The notes under the pieces were generated by a model. The model saw only the letters and a program-made list of their open reading frames with translations. It did not search any database and had not been told where the DNA came from. A program made the position numbers and the translations under genes. This document shows, one piece after another, positions 61,042-64,000 of a stretch of DNA of 64,000 nt. Source of the DNA: Pararobbsia alpina (GTDB lineage Bacteria; Pseudomonadota; Gammaproteobacteria; Burkholderiales; Burkholderiaceae); contig NZ_CADIKM010000018.1 of NCBI RefSeq assembly GCF_902859895.1, forward strand, positions 37,135-101,134, given 5' to 3'. How positions within the stretch are numbered: position 1 is the stretch's first letter; each line of letters opens with the position of its first letter.

Positions 61042-61275
61042 ATGAAACAACTTTTGAAAGGCTCGCGGCCAGTCGGCTTGGCGGCTGCATTCGCCTGTGG
61101 CCTGTTGCTGTCGGCATGCGCGACCGACGACCCCGTTTATCAAAAGAACCAGGCCGACCTGGCGCGACTCCAGGCGTGCGGGTGGTATCCGAAGGCCTTC
61201 GATCCCTACTACCCGGAGGATCTCCAGGAGGCGGAAGAACGCTCGCGCCGCGGAGAATGTGGAACGCCGAAGTAG
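61042..61275 (+). CDS. Small DUF4148-like lipoprotein
   Basis: A 77-residue exported protein. The basic N-terminus, hydrophobic FACGLLLSAC and the lipobox LSAC put the lipidated Cys near residue 26. The rest (ARLQACGWYPKAFDPYYPED, LQEAEERS) has the G-W/Y-x-P-x-x-x-D-P-Y-Y-P block of DUF4148-like small exported proteins that are abundant in Burkholderia. Function unknown. GGAGA precedes the ATG at 61042. A strong GC-rich hairpin follows. Confidence 0.8.
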   Translation: MKQLLKGSRPVGLAAAFACGLLLSACATDDPVYQKNQADLARLQACGWYPKAFDPYYPEDLQEAEERSRRGECGTPK

Positions 61276-61283
61276 TGGGCGTG

Positions 61284-61312
61284 GCGCGCGCCTTCCGCCG
61301 GAAGGGCGCGCG
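61284..61312 (+). terminator. Hairpin after the lipoprotein gene
   Basis: GCGCGCCTTCC and GGAAGGGCGCGC around GCC at 61284-61312 form a very stable stem with one bulged G, starting nine bases after the stop. There is no U-tract. Confidence 0.5.
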
Positions 61313-61433
61313 ACGTTCGCGATGTACTTTGGTCGCCAAGTTGTTTGGCCGGAAGCTGCGAAGGGGCACCGATCGATCTCATCTGAACCGCCCCGAGTTT
61401 GGTGGAGGCTCCAACTCTCGAGAGAATGGAGCC

Positions 61434-61693
<260 letters not shown>

Positions 61694-61907
61694 CTGGTTT
61701 GGCGCGAACGATGAGCCGGTTGAGCTAACACCGATCGAAATGCCTTGATATACGGGCGCAGGACCATTAGTTTTGACCGTCAATATTTGCGTGTCGCATA
61801 TAGCAACTTATTTAAGACATCTATCGGCCAGTGGCGCCTGGGTTGCCTCCAAGTTACTGAAAATAGTCGGCACATCCAGTACTGAAGCGTTGATCGTTTT
61901 TGGCAGG
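61694..61907. other. AT-richer region between the IS3 relic and the immunity gene
   Basis: 214 bases with lower GC than the surroundings, a feature shared with the immunity gene beyond. No gene or repeat was recognised. In Burkholderia-type loci cdiB would be expected downstream of cdiI, but no cdiB sequence is present here. Confidence 0.45.
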
Positions 61908-62138
61908 CTAGTCAGTCATTCCCATTTTTTTTCCCGCCTCTCTCAACAAAGGCGGTCGAGTGATTTGTTGATTGTCGAGCACGAAGGTTAGCAGCTCGTA
62001 AGCGATACCGTATTCACCATGATCGAGGTAATCAACGACATCTGTTCTATCTCGGCCTGATATTTTTCCTCCAAGCAGGTTAAGTACCTCTCGTAGCAAT
62101 TGCTCGATGCCATCGAAGTGAGACTGATCTATTTTCAT
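61908..62138 (-). CDS. MafI-like immunity protein for the CdiA toxin
   Basis: A 76-residue acidic helical protein that begins MKIDQSHFDGIEQLLREVLN and continues through FHxxHGEYGIAYELL-type sequence (DHGEYGIAYELLTFVLDN). The HGEYGIAxELL segment resembles MafI-family immunity proteins. Its start overlaps the toxin stop by four bases (62135-62138), the usual toxin-immunity coupling. Reduced GC compared with cdiA fits modular exchange of the toxin/immunity pair. Direct function is inferred from position and size. Confidence 0.75.
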   Translation of the reverse strand: MKIDQSHFDGIEQLLREVLNLLGGKISGRDRTDVVDYLDHGEYGIAYELLTFVLDNQQITRPPLLREAGKKMGMTD

Positions 62139-64000
62139 TTCGGGTTCCTTATAACATTCGTGGGAAAGGCGCTAACGATCCCGCCCCCCTTCCTTGGCGG
62201 CTCAATCACGACTTGAATATTGATGCCATCGCGAGTGCCAACCTTCACAATTCTGCCGTTAGTCTGAACCGTTTGGGGAATAGACGGATCAGTCGCAATA
62301 TCGGACACGTCGTTCATGATCTTTGAGGCCGACCAATCCTCTGGAAATGGAGACTTGCCAGGGGCGCCAGGCCAAAGGTGGCCACCCCCAGTGGCGTCTC
62401 CGTTCAAGATGTGATCGGTCCGGCTTGGCGATGCCAAGTTTACGTCGTCTACAGACCTGCTGCTTGTAGCCTGCGAGCTATCGGACGAAGCGCCCGAACC
62501 AGAAGCCTGACTACCGTCGCTCGACTCGCTGTCTCCACCACCGCTCGACAGCATCGGCGCACCCGGCGTCACCACCGGCGAAGCACTCACCGTTGGACAC
62601 AGCACGCCAGGGCCACACGATATGACGCCCGGCGTCACCACCGCGGTCGCGGTCGGCGGCGTCCTGTCGCTCCCGCCGCCTGTTATATCGGTTTGCGGAC
62701 CCGCATCCCCCTGCTGCACATCGCCCGGCATCCCGACACGCGTGTTCGCGACATCCCGCGGCAGGTTCTTCACGTCCTGCCCGAACTGCTCCACGCCACG
62801 TCGGAACTGATCCAGCTGACTGAACCCAAGATCCTTCGCCTGCTGAGGCAACGTGTAGACAAACAGCCCGCTCTGCACCTTCTGGCTGTTCACCCACTGC
62901 AACTCCGGTCCCAGATCCTTCGCGTCCTCCGGACTCACATAGTTCGCCAGCCACCCCGGACTGTTCGGCGAAAACTCCGCCCAGCACTGCACAACGTAAC
63001 ATGCGGCCGCGGTCAGGCGCTTCTCTTCTGCCGCATCACCCTTCGCGTTCTCACGGATCGCCGTTTTTTCATCTGAATGTAACTGCCGATTGTACAGATC
63101 AGCATTCAACGCCCCCCCGGCCCCACTCGTCGCGCCTGATACTCCACCCAGCGCTCCGCCTGCCACCGCACCCGCCAGCCCCGACGCCGCATTCGCTATC
63201 AGCGTCCCGCCCAGCGTGTCGCCCGCCGCACCGCTCGCACGGCTCATCGCACCACTGACCGTATTGCCCACCACATTGCCGGCAACCGTACCACCGAGTG
63301 CTCCCGCAACATGGCCTCCACCCAACGCCGCACCCAGTCCCGCCACCGCCGCATGCGAGGCAATCCGCGCTGCTCCGTCGTTCCCCCACAGCGTGACCTG
63401 CTGCGTCGCCGCGTCGTAGTCCGCCTGAGCTTGGGCCATCCCGGCGCGATCGCCGGTTGCCTTCGCGTTCTCGTACGCCAGCGCCGCCGTGGCTTGGGCC
63501 GCACTCGCACGGCTTTCCAGCGCGCCTGCCACATCGCCCACCACCTGCATCCCGACCTGGCCGACGCCCTGCTGGACCGCCAGATCGTTCTGCACCTGCT
63601 GCGCATCGAATGTGTTCTGCACCGAACCGTTCGCGCTCGTGGTATCGCGACTCAGGGTGTCGCGGCTCAAGGTGTCGCGACTCAGGCCGGCCGTGCTGTC
63701 CTGACCCGTTCCTGCATCGCCACGAACCGTGATCGTGCCGGGACTGACCACCGCATGGGTCGTCCCCGACGCCTCCGAACTCGTCCCCGCCGTCGAGAAG
63801 CCACTCGGCCCCAAGCCTTGCGAGTTCAACGGTCCAGGCGTGCTGCTCCCCCCCTGCTTGACCGGCGTATCGAGGTTCACTCCACCCGACGTACTCTGTC
63901 CGAAGCCACCGCTTGCACTCAAGCCGATCGTGTCACCCGAATCGCTCGCGTGATTCTCCAGATCCGTGTAACCGAATGTCTGCGTCGACAGACTGTTTCT
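62135..64000 (-). CDS. cdiA: CdiA-type contact-dependent inhibition exoprotein, 3' end, with EndoU nuclease tip (partial)
   Basis: The C-terminal part of a large two-partner-secretion exoprotein. It is open to the right window edge, where FGYTDLENHASDSGDTIGLS belongs to the repeat region. A Gly/Ala-rich pretoxin region follows, with an LSRDT triplet repeat and AGGALNADLYNRQLHSDEK. The DLYN at 63089-63100 marks the boundary of the variable toxin in Burkholderia CdiA. The C-terminal 95 residues (about 62141-62430) are an EndoU nuclease: DHILNGDATGGGHLWPG with two His, FPEDWSASKIM with the Lys, NGRIVKVGTRDGINIQVVIE and AFPTN. These match the catalytic His, His and Lys of EndoU RNases, so it should cleave RNA, probably tRNA, in the target cell. 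Confidence 0.85.
   Translation of the reverse strand, partial: RNSLSTQTFGYTDLENHASDSGDTIGLSASGGFGQSTSGGVNLDTPVKQGGSSTPGPLNSQGLGPSGFSTAGTSSEASGTTHAVVSPGTITVRGDAGTGQDSTAGLSRDTLSRDTLSRDTTSANGSVQNTFDAQQVQNDLAVQQGVGQVGMQVVGDVAGALESRASAAQATAALAYENAKATGDRAGMAQAQADYDAATQQVTLWGNDGAARIASHAAVAGLGAALGGGHVAGALGGTVAGNVVGNTVSGAMSRASGAAGDTLGGTLIANAASGLAGAVAGGALGGVSGATSGAGGALNADLYNRQLHSDEKTAIRENAKGDAAEEKRLTAAACYVVQCWAEFSPNSPGWLANYVSPEDAKDLGPELQWVNSQKVQSGLFVYTLPQQAKDLGFSQLDQFRRGVEQFGQDVKNLPRDVANTRVGMPGDVQQGDAGPQTDITGGGSDRTPPTATAVVTPGVISCGPGVLCPTVSASPVVTPGAPMLSSGGGDSESSDGSQASGSGASSDSSQATSSRSVDDVNLASPSRTDHILNGDATGGGHLWPGAPGKSPFPEDWSASKIMNDVSDIATDPSIPQTVQTNGRIVKVGTRDGINIQVVIEPPRKGGGIVSAFPTNVIRNPK

Overview
The window is a GC-rich, densely packed chromosomal segment from a Burkholderiales bacterium, most likely Burkholderia sensu lato (Paraburkholderia, Caballeronia or Burkholderia). 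The assignment rests on the beta-proteobacterial trimeric porin, a CdiA-type exoprotein carrying a DLYN junction, IS3 remnants, and the abundance of LacI-controlled catabolic operons. It looks like accessory catabolic territory. I saw no rRNA, tRNA, replication or ribosomal-protein genes and no CRISPR array.

Layout. 1-6.1 kb: end of a homoprotocatechuate (hpa) meta-cleavage operon (hpaH, hpaI), an aromatic-acid MFS transporter, a porin and a GabD-type dehydrogenase. 6.1-11.2 kb: a methyltransferase with a regulatory domain, a short relic of a class III adenylate cyclase, a class II cAMP-phosphodiesterase-like MBL enzyme, and a marR-clc pair. 11.5-20 kb: a LacI-controlled divergent catabolic locus. 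The leftward operon encodes an intradiol dioxygenase, an SDR, a BKACE beta-keto acid cleavage enzyme, a gamma-carbonic-anhydrase-like protein and an MDR oxidoreductase. The rightward operon encodes two paralogous amidohydrolases. Two near-identical palindromes lie between them. 20.4-23.6 kb: a hipBA toxin-antitoxin pair and an MFS transporter with a frameshift near its start. 23.9-28.9 kb: ornithine decarboxylase (speF), potE and an old yellow enzyme, preceded by a possible leader ORF that overlaps the speF start.

29-36.9 kb: a leftward LacI-regulated operon with a ribose-type ABC transporter, a phosphotriesterase-like enzyme, a GATase1-like protein, a PfkB kinase and a BtpA/SgcQ-family protein. 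37-40.5 kb: a phosphoesterase, a tandem TOBE (Mop) protein, a membrane protein and an MmyB-type regulator. 40.8-48.9 kb: a second ribose-type ABC transporter followed by four metabolic genes, then a leftward ADP-ribosylglycohydrolase-family gene (49-51.2 kb) preceded by the relic of a deleted CUT1-type permease.

51.5-60.7 kb: a CDP-diacylglycerol diphosphatase, a short orotate phosphoribosyltransferase-like protein, and a 2-aminoethylphosphonate block (HD-domain protein, phosphonoacetaldehyde dehydrogenase, PhnVUTS transporter, DeoR regulator). 61-64 kb: a small lipoprotein, a chimeric IS3 relic, and the 3' end of a contact-dependent inhibition locus, an EndoU-tipped CdiA with a MafI-like immunity gene, running off the right edge.

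Best candidates for undescribed biology are the LacI-controlled amidohydrolase/intradiol dioxygenase/BKACE locus, the two ribose-type ABC loci with unassigned sugar enzymes, the leader ORF at speF, and the CdiA EndoU/immunity pair without a downstream cdiB.
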